NCBI RefSeq assembly: GCF_027943255.1
Contig: NC_072896.1
Span: forward strand, 42,992,501-43,056,500
Reading direction: 5' to 3'
DNA length: 64,000 nt
Source of the DNA: Anastrepha obliqua
Taxonomy: Eukaryota > Arthropoda > Insecta > Diptera > Tephritidae
The notes under the pieces were generated by a model. That model ran no database searches, was not told where the DNA came from, and was given only the letters and a program-made list of their open reading frames with translations. Positions 36,598-47,656 of the stretch are shown here, piece by piece. The translations under genes and the position numbers were made by a program. Position 1 is the first letter of the stretch; every line of letters starts with the position of its first letter.

Positions 36598-36760
36598 ATG
36601 GCAATTGAAAATAATGAAAATTATGTTAATTTTATTAACGAATATAAAAATTTGTGAGAGCTGTGGGTATAAGTAGTGAAAAATATAAAAATAAAAATTT
36701 TAGAAAAAAAGCATACGAACAATTAAAAAATGAATACAATAAAATTGATAAAAATTTCAA
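36598..36760 (+). pseudogene. MADF/Myb-SANT-like accessory protein, N-terminal part
   Basis: ATG at 36598 gives MAIENNENYVNFINEYKNL then TGA; the neighbouring frame resumes with ELW-like and ISSEKYKNKNFRKKAYEQLK, NEYNKIDKNF. The order is that of a MADF domain (aromatic, ELWxxxSxxYKNKxxRxxAxExL). PIF/Harbinger elements carry a Myb/SANT-type DNA-binding protein that partners the transposase; this is such a gene, cut after about 54 codons and disrupted by a frameshift/stop. Confidence 0.65.
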
Positions 36761-37083
36761 GTCCGCAAAGTTATTGCCAGTCTAATTTCTGCTGATATTG
36801 CCTCTCTCATTATGGCATCTTGTTTCGTTATTTTGGGCTTTACGAAGTCCAATAATTTTCTAAACAGGGCTTCGTCCATCCTCATGTAATTTTTATAGTC
36901 CGCTGGCTCATTTTCCTTCAGTTCTTTCAGCAGCCTCTCGTTCGAAAATTCGATTTTTTTAAAAGACAATTTTCGGACCAGATTTTTTTTTCTCTTCTTT
37001 TGTTGCATCTCTTCTTCCTCATTTTCGTACAAAAGTTCGTCAATTATAATAAGAGAAGTAATTTTACGTATTTCGTCGATCAT
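36757..37083 (-). pseudogene. PIF/Harbinger transposase (HARBI1-like), N-terminal fragment
   Basis: ATG at 37083, then a K/E-rich start (EEEEMQQKKRKKNLVRK), RLLKELKENEPADYKNYMRM, DEALFRKLLDFVKPKITKQD and AISAEIRLAITLR. This is the conserved N-terminal segment of HARBI1-like nucleases, before the catalytic DDE triad. The frame ends where LATG-type sequence should follow, at the deletion junction. 108 of an expected 350-400 residues remain. Confidence 0.85.
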
Positions 37084-37245
37084 TTAAAAAATTTAATTTT
37101 ACGTATCTTCCGCTCGTACCTTTCCTGCACAACAGTTCTACACAATACTGAGATTGAAGCAACGGTCGCAACGTGTTTCTTAAACAAAGGCAACACGTTG
37201 CTGCAACCGTTGCTGCAACGGTTGCCTGGTGTGTATTTAGCTTTA

Positions 37246-37776
37246 GAATTAATTTATTCATCTCAGAAGAAATAATCCATTTGCGCATTCAAAACGCCGA
37301 CGGCAAATAAACATGAAAGAAAAATGTTCAAGTCTGCTGTTATTTTGTTTTGCCTAACACCAAATCATGGCATTTCACATTTCAATGCAACGCCATATAT
37401 AATATTGTGGACTACGCTCCGCTATGTTAACTCACTTAAGAGTATGTTAACTTTCCCAAGGTCGTGTGGAAATAATAAAAATTTCTTAGCCGCGTTTTGT
37501 TAGCATTTGACATTTAACCTGCCCATTCGTTCCCGAGCCTTCTCTATGAATTTACGTTCTCTGCTGTTTGTATACTGCAGCTTTCTAGTTCACAATTGTC
37601 AAATATGATTGACATACATATGTACATACATACGACGCCATCTGCAAAATTGTACAGTGAATCAAAAAAGTATTGGCATGAAAGTATAAAAAAAAAGAAA
37701 ACGGTATTTTCTAAATGTATTTATTTATTATTACTTACCTTTTTAGCATAAAGTTGCATGCAACGTTTTTACTGAC
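37246..37776. other. Non-coding stretch
   Basis: 37490-37575 repeats 26190-26275 in inverted orientation. CATA tract near 37615. Nothing else recognised. Confidence 0.4.
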
Positions 37777-37945
37777 AAGCTTTATTTGTTCTTTTTTCAG
37801 CGAGTTGAAAAATCCATCTCCCCAAAAAGATGGAATTAACACGTGAAGTTTTTCGTACGGTGATTTATTTCGATTGTGGACGTGGATCATCGAGACAGAA
37901 GTGCTTTGATCAATCGAATTTTGGCTGGTACAACGAGTTCCAATG
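37777..37945 (+). pseudogene. Mariner (mellifera-like) 5' fragment
   Basis: Shares leader and start with 11197: CAAGCTTTATTTG, TTTTTTCAG, then MELTREVFRTVIYFD, and after a frameshift GWYNEFQ (end of HTH1). Stops by about 37945; the rest of the element is absent. Confidence 0.7.
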
Positions 37946-38219
37946 AAATACCTTGGGACTATTCTAGATTGTAAAGACGGAAACAGGTAAAGTCACTGCT
38001 CCGTATGTAGACAAAACGGCTATAGGTAAAAGGTAGACCTAAAAAACCTCGGGTAATATATTGTCTGCGAACCGCGGGTGAGATGCCAATTCTCTTATGG
38101 AAATATTTCGGTTTTGAACATTCGAAAATTCTAGGAACTCTCACAATTCTGTTTTGAAAATATTTTTTCCACACGAATCCCAGAATACGTTAAAGAAATA
38201 ATGTTAATGGCCTTGACCC

Positions 38220-38800
38220 AGGATCAACGGCTATCTTCACTGATGCTCAAGACTAAATAATAGAGTTGGGCGCAGCTCAGAAGTCGCAGTTAAACTTAAG
38301 TCTACTGCTACCTGACTAATGTAGCATCTTTCGAGTTAATAGCCATAAGGCAGGTTACGTTGTGGTCAACGCAACACAACCAATTACTATCTACTCTGAC
38401 AGCTAAGCTTGCCTCTACAGTGCAAGTATTCCACATAAGCTTGCTAGGCGGTGCACGACAAATTTTGTCCTCAAGTAAGCTCTGGATCAAGAAGGTCTAC
38501 ATTACGCAAACCAATGGTAGATGGACAAGGAGTCCACTTGTGAGATAACCAGGCAGGTCTGGCCTAAAACGGAACACAGAGCTCAGTTCCTCAACCCAGC
38601 GGACTTTCCATTAGTAGAGTGGTTGGTACAATCACCGGAACACGATATTGCTGTCTAAACTCTTCTTTAGATGTCTGACAGATTTGGAACCGACACCCCT
38701 CCACAGAATTTTATGGTTTATCCGAGAGACGAAGTGGTTTCTGCACATTGGGCATTAGAGGGGGAAACTTGAGTCGCATTGAAATAGTTAAAATTATAAT
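38220..38800 (+). pseudogene. Heavily decayed LINE RNase H fragment
   Basis: Patches such as STAIFTDAQD (first RNase H Asp region) and QPITIYSDS (later Asp) followed by KTEHRAQFLNPADFPLVEWL. Frames change repeatedly. The order suggests an R1/jockey-type RNase H, but similarity is weak. Confidence 0.4.
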
Positions 38801-39244
38801 TTATTTAATTTTATTAAATCACTACTGTTATCAGGAATGAGTAAGCGCTTCGGAGCGGTTAAGTTAAATTACAGATGGAGCAAGTTTGCTTATACAGCCG
38901 GTTTAGCATAATGTACCCACTTCTAGCTTTAAAAATCAACCAAATTCTGTACTTATTCAAATCGTTTCTAAAATAATATTATGATCCAAAAACTTATATA
39001 TCCTGTTCATTGCACGTTGCCACGTTTTTTCTTTGTTGGCTGTTTCAATGCTATTCAACATTACTTGTATTTCCAATTTCTTATGTCATTTTTCATGTCA
39101 TCCCATCTTAGGTCATAGGCATTTTCGATTTTGTTAAGTACTCTAAGCCAGAAGATGTTTTGTTTCAAAACCGAATTTGACAGAATATGAGGCAATCTTT
39201 CATTATTACATTCGAATAATGTCTTATGTATTTAAATATTTGAA
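38801..39244. other. Non-coding stretch
   Basis: No repeat or coding signal recognised. Confidence 0.35.
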
Positions 39245-40062
39245 TTGTAGTGTAATTGTTGGCGTATGCCGTTGATATTGACATCATTGGCCTTAACAAC
39301 CGCGCTGTTAGTTCTGCCTTCTCCAAACTGGATAAAGAGGCAAAGCGAATGGGTCTGGTGGTGAACGAGAACAAAACGAAGTACCTCCTGTCTTCAAACA
39401 AACAGTCGGCGCACTCGCGTATCGGCACCCACGTCACTGTTGCCAGTTATAATTTTGAGGTTGTAAAAGACTTCGTGTATTTAGGAATCAGCATTAACAC
39501 CGATAACAATGTCAGCCTGTAAATCTAACGTAGAATCCCTTTTGCCAACAAGTGCTATTTTGGACTAAGTAGGCAACTGAGCAGTAAAGTCCTCTCTCGA
39601 TCAACAAAACTAACACTCTACAAGGCTCTCATCATGCCCGTCCTAACGTATGGGGCAGAAGCTTAAACAATGACAACATCCGATGAAACGACGCTTGAAG
39701 TGTTAGAGAGAAAGATTCTGCGTAAGAGTTTTGGACTTTTGTACGGTGGCAACGGCGAATATCGCAGGCGATGGAACGATGAAAACGACGACATAGACAT
39801 AGTGCAGCGAATAAAGATCCAGCGGCTATGTTAGCTGGGTCATGTCGTCCGAATGGATACAAATGTTCTAGCTTTGAAGGTGTTGGATGCGGTACCAGCT
39901 GGTGGTAGCAGAGAAAGAAGAAGGCCTCTTTTGCGTTGGAAAGATCAGGTGGAGAAGGACTTGGTGTCCAATTGGCGCCGGTTAGCACGAGAAAGAAACA
40001 ACTGGCGCGCTTTGTTAAACTCGGCCAAAATCGCGTAAGCGGTTATCGCGTCAATTAAGAAG
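39245..40062 (+). pseudogene. Non-LTR retrotransposon reverse transcriptase, C-terminal part
   Basis: Begins at the RT active site: LAYAVDIDIIGLNNRAVSSA, where the conserved F/YADD is YAVD (catalytic Asp lost). It continues with KLDKEAKRMGLVVNENKTKY, FEVVKDFVYLGISINTDNN, a stop at 39520-39522, then in the same frame LSSKVLSRSTKLTLYKALIM, YGAEA, and HVVRMDTNVLALKVLDAVPA, RPLLRWKDQVEKDLVSNWRR, ending LLNSAKIA with a stop at 40036-40038. The unit ends with AAGAAGAAGAAGAA. GHVVRM and RPLLRW blocks are typical of insect endonuclease-RT ORFs of the RTE/CR1 type. At least three stops. Confidence 0.85.
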
Positions 40063-40586
40063 AAGAAGAATTGTAGTGCTAGAGTATAAATGTGTGCTTG
40101 TTCTAATCGTGTGCATTGTCCTAATCCAGAAGTTAGCAACCTTTTTGACCAACGGGCCAATTTACATTTTAAAAATTTTGTGATGGGTGGAAAAAATAAC
40201 ACTTATTAATAATTTATAAAACTTTACATTAAAAAAATATTAAATTCAAACAATGAAAAGATTTCGTATGCAAAGTTTTGTGCCAAATATATTAAAAAAA
40301 CAAGAAAAAAGCAAAAAATGAATTTACATGACATTTTTAATGAAAATTTTGCTACTGTTTTTTTTTCGATACAAGCCGATTAATATCTGCCGGAATTGAT
40401 GAAGTGCATTACTCAGTCTTGATCGATGGCCATTTTTGATTAATTTCATGGTTAAAAATAATTGTTCGCAAACATATGTGCGTACTCCGAATAGCGTACG
40501 TCAAAAGAGGAAATGTCTCAGATTTATAAAAATTTTCGATTTTTACTGAAAAAATACATTTTTTAAATTGGTGTTATTCTGTATGC

Positions 40587-40745
40587 CGCCGTAGCGAATG
40601 GGTTGGTGCGTGACTACCATTCGGAATTCACAGAGAGAACGTAGGTTCGAATCTCGGTGAAACACCAAAATTCAGAAAAACATTTTTCTAATAGCGGTCG
40701 CCCCTCGGCAGGCAAATGACGAGGAAAACATTTTCATGGAAAACG
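40587..40745 (+). repeat. SINE family A copy in the hAT relic
   Basis: Starts GCCGCCGTAGCGAATGGGTT, with B box GGTTCGAATCTCGG at about 40648 and the TCTAATAGCGGTCGCCCCTC segment; 3' half missing. Confidence 0.85.
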
Positions 40746-41112
40746 TTGTCTTCGAAGCTTTGACCATTTGATACCGTAATTGACAGTCGTTGATTAAAAT
40801 GTCTGTATATTATATGTATTTTTGAGAAGTAGTAACATTTTTTTTTTCTTAATGTGGAGAGTGAGACAAATTATTCTGCAAAAGATGCTGTTTCCACAAT
40901 TTTAACTTGCGATCAAAGCCCTGAATTTTATCATACAAATTGTGAATGGATAGTTTATTCATTCCTTAAATATCATGGAGATGCTGAGTCATATCGATAA
41001 AAAACCCAAAATCGCGCAACCATTCTTTATCACCAAAATGAGGAAGGGCATATCCCTTCATATCCAAGAGCAATTGTATTTCGCTTTTTAAGTTGTATAC
41101 TGGGTCATAGCG

Positions 41113-41391
41113 TTACGTCATACTTTAACTGAAAAATTCGACTTTTTTAGTTTCAGATGATTCTACGACGAATGCCGATTGGCACCGCAGAGCACCTCTC
41201 GAAAAACATATCTCCAAAAAAACTCTGTCATGGGCTTATTTGTCAATATTTTATTATTAATATTTTTTAAAAACTTATTGAAAAGATGTACAATAACATG
41301 CAACTGATTTTATTAAAGTATCTTAAGCCATATTTCTGTAAAAAATTCAAAAAAAAAGTGTTTTTTTTTAGCGCTAAACCCTACTACCCCC
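41113..41391. mobile_element. Right half of MITE copy C-type
   Basis: Nearly identical to 54893-55173, the right 281 bases of the 730-bp MITE at 54444, and followed by TTAA (41392-41395). The left half is absent and the break coincides with the central inverted repeat of the complete copy. Confidence 0.85.
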
Positions 41392-41395
41392 TTAA

Positions 41396-42012
41396 TATAA
41401 ACCTTTGATTTTAAATATCCCCACAAGAAGAAGTCAGGTGGCGTTAAATCGGGCGAACGCGGTGGCCAGTCCAAATCGCCATTTTTCGACATCAAACGAC
41501 GAGGAAACAATTTCTTCAAAAAATCGATTGTGGTGCAAGCTGTGTGTGGTGGAGCGCCGTCTTGTTGGAGCCAGAACTGCCCCATACTCTTACGACGAAT
41601 AATTGGCATCACAAAAGTGGTTATCACATCGCGATAACGCTCCTGATTGACGAAGAAAAGCGACCCAATAATCGTTTTCGCACTAACACCGCACCAAACA
41701 GTGACTTTTTCGTCGTAAAGAGGTACCTCTTGAATTTCGTGAGGATTTTCAGTGGCGTAAATACGGCAATTTTGTTTGTTTACCGTCCCATTCAATAAGA
41801 AATGAGCCTCATCGGACGTGATGATTTTGTTCTTCTTCTTCTTCTTTTGACTTCTTTTGTTGAATGTAAATTTCAACAATTTGGGAGCGCTCGCGTGGCG
41901 TGTACTGTTCCATGGTAAAAATCTGTTTGGACTGACGCTTCCAACGTGGTATGTCATTAACCGATCTGACGTCTCTGTCAAAAGATGGGGTCGTCGAATA
42001 TGGGCAACCCTG
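41396..42012 (-). pseudogene. D41D (rosa-like) mariner transposase, deleted, in the hAT relic
   Basis: ATG at 41913: MEQYTPRERSQIVEIYIQQK (HTH1), then an AAG-repeat junction that replaces the rest of the DNA-binding domain and shifts frame into KIITSDEAHFLLNGTVNKQN (first Asp). Next VTVWCGVSAKTIIGSLFFVN, WLQQDGAPPHTA (second Asp) and DWPPRSPDLTPPDFFLWGYL (third Asp); 41 residues lie between the last two Asp. The C-terminus is cut by the TTAA MITE half at 41395. CAGGGTTGCCCATATTCGAC, complement of 42012, follows TA and is probably the 5' terminal repeat. Confidence 0.85.
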
Positions 42013-42067
42013 TACTCTTTTTGGCATTGTATCTTTACTAAGCCAACATACTTCGGTATTAATAATC

Positions 42068-42198
42068 ATATTGTTGTTGTTCCAGCAGCAAAAACATTCC
42101 CCATACATGTACGAGGAGTGCTGCTGGAGTGACAGTCCTTGGTCGGATATATATAGTAAATCCGGGTCGTTACGGTAACGTAGAACCGACTGTCGGGG
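42068..42198 (-). repeat. Family B short retroposon
   Basis: Complement starts CCCCCGACAGTCGGTTCTAC, has CCGGATTTACTATATATATC in place of the usual GGATTTATATC, the stem-loop CATTCC..., and ends in a (CAA)-type tail at about 42070. Confidence 0.8.
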
Positions 42199-42650
42199 GT
42201 TACGTCTCCATATTCAGTTTCTAAATCTTTCAAGAATTCTTTTAAATTCATGGTGATTTAACACGCGCAACTTTATAAATTTGATTAGTTCAATTATTGG
42301 TATTTTGACATTTGGAAAGCATAATGTTTTCGCACACAAATTTTCCTGGTGAATTATGCAGTTGTTAACGAATATTCCTCTTCCTGTGACTTTCGTAATG
42401 TCTTGAAATAGCCTTCCCGATACTCCTACCTTCATGCCTAACATTGCCCGTGCTCCATCTGGCGATATACCAATAATCTTTTCTAATAAAATTTAAAAAT
42501 TTTTTCAACATAGACTTTAGTTCATTGCACAGGTCTTTGCTTTTTGTAATGCCTTGCATTGGAGTCAATACCACGTAAATACTCGCATTCAGTGAGTTCC
42601 GCTGTATCGCTAATATCTCAACTTCCATCAATTGCCCAATTATATATTAT

Positions 42651-43754
42651 ATATATATATATATATAATTATTTTCAAAAATTGGTCATGAAATAAGTGA
42701 AGCTACCTCAAAAAAAATTTGCTAATCACTTTTGGTACTTCAGCCCAGAAATAGTTGATATTTCCTATACGATGATTTCGCTATTTTGACAAGAAAAGCA
42801 AAGAAATTACATGTTTGTAAAAATTCAGTGAATCGCTTAGTAATATTGCCATTTGTGACATTTAATAACTAACAACTAATGAGAACAAAGTGCCGCGTGT
42901 TAAATTGGGAATGCACGAATTATAAAAATACCTTCAAATGCAGTTTTTGTTTTTGCCTTTTTATGCGGATGACGCCGTGGCAAAAAAAAATTTGTGTGTG
43001 TATAATTTATTTTGTTTGATAGTTTAGATTGGTTTCGTCTCTTCTACCTCAACTAATTCAACTTCATTTTGTTTGCATATTCTCGGAGCTTGACGTCACA
43101 GCGAACTCGGAAGGCGCAATCCCTTATTTGACTTTGCTCAGATATGGCAAGAGTCGTAATGGAAGGAGATGAAGAGAAGAAAGAATAGGATTGAAAAGAA
43201 AGTTCTGCACCAAGAAGATTTTGCACGCTTTTTAAATATAAAGTTTTCTTTTGTTATAAGTCCAGATACAAAAACACTATTCGAACGATTTTCTTTAACA
43301 CTATATTTACGTAACCCGTCAATTTGCTGGAATTCAAACTTTGCAATAAAATATGTCGATAATCGCTTAATCGTTTTTAACCGTTTTGCATTGTAAATTA
43401 ATAATTTCTTCTACATATTGAAATTCTAATTTAAGCTAACTTAATGTTATGTCTTACTGAATTTATGCAATCTTACGTGTGACTTTCAAGGTCGATTAGG
43501 GCCGCGTAAAACTTATCGGATTGCACTAAAGTTTTGCACAAATTCCTTTTATGGCTATTGAAATAAAATTAGCGGAGCTGGAGATTTCTGCTCTAATGTA
43601 CATACATATGTACATACATATATTCAATACGGAAAAGATTGCTAAGGGAATAATTTCAAGTCATCGCGCTATGCAAATATTTATCTAACTTGCAAGGTAG
43701 CAGACGGCAAAGTCGGTTTAGGAGCACATGGAAGAGAATTCTCAAAAAGGAGAT
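42651..43754. other. Non-coding stretch
   Basis: Begins with a (TA)n tract near 42641-42666. AT-rich, no supported gene. Confidence 0.4.
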
Positions 43755-43860
43755 AAGTGCTACCGGAACGACCCGGATTGATATCCGACCAAGTACTGCC
43801 AATTGAGCAGCATTCCACGTATAAGCATGGGAAATATTTATGCTGCTACAACAACAACCG
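43755..43860 (+). repeat. Family B short retroposon
   Basis: GGAACGACCCGGATTGATAT, GAGCAGCATTCC...GGGAAATATT stem-loop, GCTGCTACAACAACAACC tail. 5' end slightly truncated. Confidence 0.75.
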
Positions 43861-43873
43861 GAAAATGATTTAA

Positions 43874-44602
43874 GGAGGAAGTCTACTGTGAATTTTTCAA
43901 AAAATCGATTTTTTTTTTATTAGCTTAAAAAATACTTTGAACCCTCTTAAATAAGGTACAATATGTGTTACAGCTGGCTAAATTTTTCTTCGTTGAAATT
44001 TCGACCTTTTCCCGAAGCGCTCCAAAGCGCGTACCTGCGGCACCTGAAACTTTAAACGCATTTTTCTCGAAACTAAGTTTTTGTATACGGTGTACACGAT
44101 ATCTCGAGTTCTGATAAATGAATCAGCTTAAAAATTTAATTATATATTCTCTGTAATAGTGTCTCTCGTCTGACATAGGATTTTTTTGATATCGTTATTT
44201 GTTAAATTGTTATAAACAATAGTAACATCAATTTTAGGCAAAAAAAAAGAAAAAAATTTCAAGAATTTTTTTTTCAACGCCAAAATTTTTTATCGATATA
44301 ATCCTACGTCAGACGAGAGTCAATACTATGTATATGATAACAATATTTTGTTTTTTTGTTTTAGATCACCGAAACGTAAGATTTCATGTACACCGTTTAG
44401 GCACCTAAGAAAAGCGGACCTGCGCTTGCAGAAGTGCCACAGCGGCCATTTTGAATATTTTGACTTAAAATTTTTTTTTCAAAAACTTAAATATATAATA
44501 AAGATAAGAGTTTAAATAGATTTTATGTACGAGCAATATTTTGTTAGAAATAAAATCCGGAAAATAAGCCTGTTTTTTCCCTTGTCACAGTAGACTTCCC
44601 CC
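43874..44602. mobile_element. MITE with TTAA target site (copy B, 729 bp)
   Basis: TTAA at 43870-43873 and 44603-44606. Ends GGAGGAAGTCTACTGTGA (left) and GGGGGAAGTCTACTGTGA (complement of right). Internal inverted repeat CTCGTCTGACATAGGATT (about 44165) / AATCCTACGTCAGACGAG (about 44302). The anchor CTTTAAACGCATTTTTCTCG at about 44049 sits at the same offset as in copies A and C. No coding capacity. Confidence 0.85.
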
Positions 44603-44606
44603 TTAA

Positions 44607-47116
44607 GGAAATTAAAGTCATTCCGAAGGACTGTATGCGATGGAGACGTTTTTTGGAGCCCCTATGTTCTGTTTTATTCGGCACAAAATTTTACGGAGAT
44701 GATAAATAATTTAACTTTTAGGTGATGTATGGAATTTTTTTTTTCACTGTAACATGTTTGTGTTGCCCTCAACAGCTTATTTAATATTCTGACAGTGAAT
44801 TAGTATACTTTGGTCAACTAAATTTAAAAATAATTAAACATAATCAGGAATAGTCACAAAAAGTACTTTCCAATTATTTTTTTATTCGCAAATAATTCTT
44901 ATTATGTGTTTCATTATTTCTAATATTCTAATCGAGTACCTTTGCTGAGCTATGAAATACCAAAAAAAAAAAAAAAAAAAACATTAACAGCTATAAAAAA
45001 CAGCAATCAAAAAGCGAACTTAGAATAGGCACTAAAGATATTCAGCACAAATTTGTAAATTTTCTTTAAATTGCATGTTCATGCCGTAGCCAAGTAAGTA
45101 ATAGTTGTGTCTATTATTTATTGCTTTTTTGTGATTCTTTATCAGTTCAATTGTCTCGAATAGGGTTTAGTTTGTAGTTACTTTGTCATTGGCATTGAAA
45201 TACTTAACCATGTGACTCGTGAATTTTTGCGTACTTGGACATGCATGTGCAAGCACTTAGGCAAGACTCTACAGACATACATAGGTGTGCGTATGCACCC
45301 TAAAGGAAAACCCTCTGATTATGAACTGGTGAATTGGAAGCTAAATAAGGTCTGCATACTTCGCACAACTTCACATAACTTCTTACAACTTTAGAAAACT
45401 TAAGGCTGATTATGCTTCGCGTACAATCGTATATAGAAATCAGTATTTCTTAATAAAAATAAACCAATATGGACTTACTATTTTCTTATTTTAATTAATA
45501 GGTTTGGCTTTCCATTGCTACCACGAAAAATTTGCTTTTAATATCCAAGTGCGTGGGTGCGAATTTAAAAATTATAACACACAAATGTAGTCACTATAAC
45601 AGCCTTTCGATTTATAGTACTTTTTATAAATTACCATTAAGAATTAATAGCAATATTTAACGTTAAGAATGCTTAATTTTTGTATAAGCTTGAAAAACTG
45701 CCTGTTTATTTTACTTAAATAAAAAGACGCTTATTTTACTTAAATACAAACACAGAAAAGTAACAATATTCACTTATAAACACTCCTTATGAATTCAAAA
45801 TTTGATTTAAAGCTACTTTTAACGAATTGTCGAAGGAACGATAATGAGAAAAGAATAAAGCGGAATCGAAAAAACCCAGTCAACCAACAATGAGGTTCGA
45901 TAGTACTTTTATATCCTAGCTTTTTAAAGTAGTTAAATTAACCTTTGGCCTTCGATAAATCATTATTTTCAAATATAGTGAAAATTTTCGGCTGTGGCGC
46001 TTTTTGGTTTGGAAATGTAGATATACAATGCATTATACATATATACATACTTTAAAGAGAAGTATTGTATTTTTATAAAAAGGCGCTATTTTAATTTTAA
46101 AGATATACTTTTGTAAATACTGAACTTTTGGAATAAAAATTGCGCGATTTTTAGTCCAATTTTTCGACTGCGCCGCTTTTTTGTTTTAAAATATACATAT
46201 ATACATGTTACAAAAAACAAAAAAACATTTATAAAATAATATTTTTATGAAAATAATAAATTTTTCGCCAGGGTCACTTATAAATTTTACGATAATACAA
46301 CATTTTCATAAATAGTATGAATTATAAAACCTAAGATAAATGTTTGCTGGGTTAACAATTGCTACATTTCTCTTCAACGATGTTTGAGTACAAGATGCAA
46401 ATACGAGTACGGTCGTAAAAAACATAATTTTTAAGGTCAAAGTGCCGATGAAGTATGCTTTTTTACATATTTATTACAATTGTTTTAAATATTTTCATAT
46501 TTACAGACACTTTTATTTGAAATGATATTGGGCCTTAGCAAAAACTACATGTATCTCACAAAGTTAATTTGTTTGTTGACACATTTTCGATACAATAATC
46601 AGATACGAGAGAGTTCAGCTGGGTTGTCACTTTTACCTTGTTGAATGTGTCTTGGGTTCGACTGAAGCGTATCTTCTCATTAAATCTATCGAAATGCCAA
46701 TGCTCACTTGACCTTGATTTGAAACAAAAAAAAATATATGCATAGATTTTATTTTTGCTTGTTGGAATCTCGGTTCAGTTGCGACATTTTTGTAAATATG
46801 CGGCTGTAGCGTTCTCAATACTTTATCAAATTGATTCACTCAGCATAAAACACGATTGTTCCTTCGCCAATATATGTATGTACATATAGGTATATTACAG
46901 AGGAATCGCCTTTATAAAAAAAATCAAAAAGTTAATTATTACTAAAGTATATTCCCACTGCTTTATGATTAAATTATATTTTTCATTTATTAAGTCGTGA
47001 ATGCAAAATTTTCATTTCTGCATGCTAGCCGAAGACATTTGTACGGCCAGATCCAATCGAATATTTATAGTACGTTGTAATATTTTTAATTTTTTTGTTC
47101 GCAAATATTGAAAAGA
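44607..47116. other. Long AT-rich stretch
   Basis: About 2.5 kb with an A tract (44960-44981) and no gene or transposon I can support. Confidence 0.45.
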
Positions 47117-47305
47117 TGACCGAATGGGCGTAACTACCGTTCGGAGTACGTAGGTTCGAATTTCCGTGAAACGCAAAAATGAAGAAAAAGTGTTTTCTAA
47201 TAGCGGTCCGCCCTCGGCAGGCAATGGCAAACCTCCGAGTGTATTTCTATCAAGACGCAACCACAAATAGGAGGAGAAGATCGGCCAAATACCAAAAAGG
47301 GTGTA
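47117..47305 (+). repeat. SINE family A copy
   Basis: Head partly lost (GACCGAATGGGCGTAACTAC), B box GGTTCGAATTTCCG, CGGCAGGCAATGGCAAACCT body, then CACAAATAGGAGGAGAAGAT and AAAAAGGGTGTACGCGC 3' segments; an internal 70-base deletion after the GTGTATTTCT segment. Confidence 0.85.
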
Positions 47306-47656
47306 CGCGCAAACAATCTACTGAACTTTGTAGTGCGGAAGTTATTATTTTTAAGTGAAATCACAACATTTTGACAAAAATGGCACAGCAAATTTTGCAT
47401 TTACCGAAAAGACGGGTAAAGACGGACACTTCTCGATAGCCTTATAAACAATATAAAGCCCTTTAGGAAACAAAATTTACGCTTTACTTACCTTTTCCTA
47501 ATTAAATTCCATGGCGTTACTGTCTTATATTTGAAAAATCGTTTGCTCAATTTATCATCAGAGGGGGATTTTGAAATTGCACATGGCATCATTTCCTCTT
47601 CTAGACTCGGTTAGACACGGCTACTTCAGACTTACTAGCTAATTGAACAGTAAATA

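Larger units (their letters stand above)
36337..37242. mobile_element. PIF/Harbinger deletion derivative (906 bp)
   Basis: Flanked by TTA on both sides (36334-36336, 37243-37245), the PIF/Harbinger target. Ends AGCTAAATACACTCCAGGCA (left) and AGCTAAATACACACCAGGCA (complement of right). CAACCGTTGC-type motifs are repeated several times just inside each end (36355-36500, 37155-37230). Inside are the 5' halves of two convergent genes, a MADF-like protein (plus) and the transposase (minus), which meet at about 36760. Confidence 0.88.
40128..42650 (-). mobile_element. hAT transposon relic with nested insertions
   Basis: Three blocks on the minus strand in order: 42630-42215 (KSKDLCNELKSML, then DGARAMLGMKVGVSGRLFQD, NNCIIHQENLCAKTL, FLKDLETEYGDV), 41105-40850 (VYNLKSEIQLLLDMKGYALP, KEWLRDFGFFIDMTQHLHDI, LYDKIQGFDRKLKLWKQHLL) and 40505-40360 (RTLFGVRTYVCEQLFLTMKL, SRLSNALHQFRQI, the dimerisation region). 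This is the SCAND3/ZBED5/GTF2IRD2-like hAT group. AGAAGTTAGCAACCTTTTTG at about 40130 is probably its 3' terminal repeat. Between the blocks are a SINE, half a MITE, a mariner and a family B repeat. Confidence 0.75.

Noticed and set aside
46633..46839. 68-codon minus-strand ORF near a GC-richer spot
   Set aside because: No recognisable domain, start context or repeat boundary.
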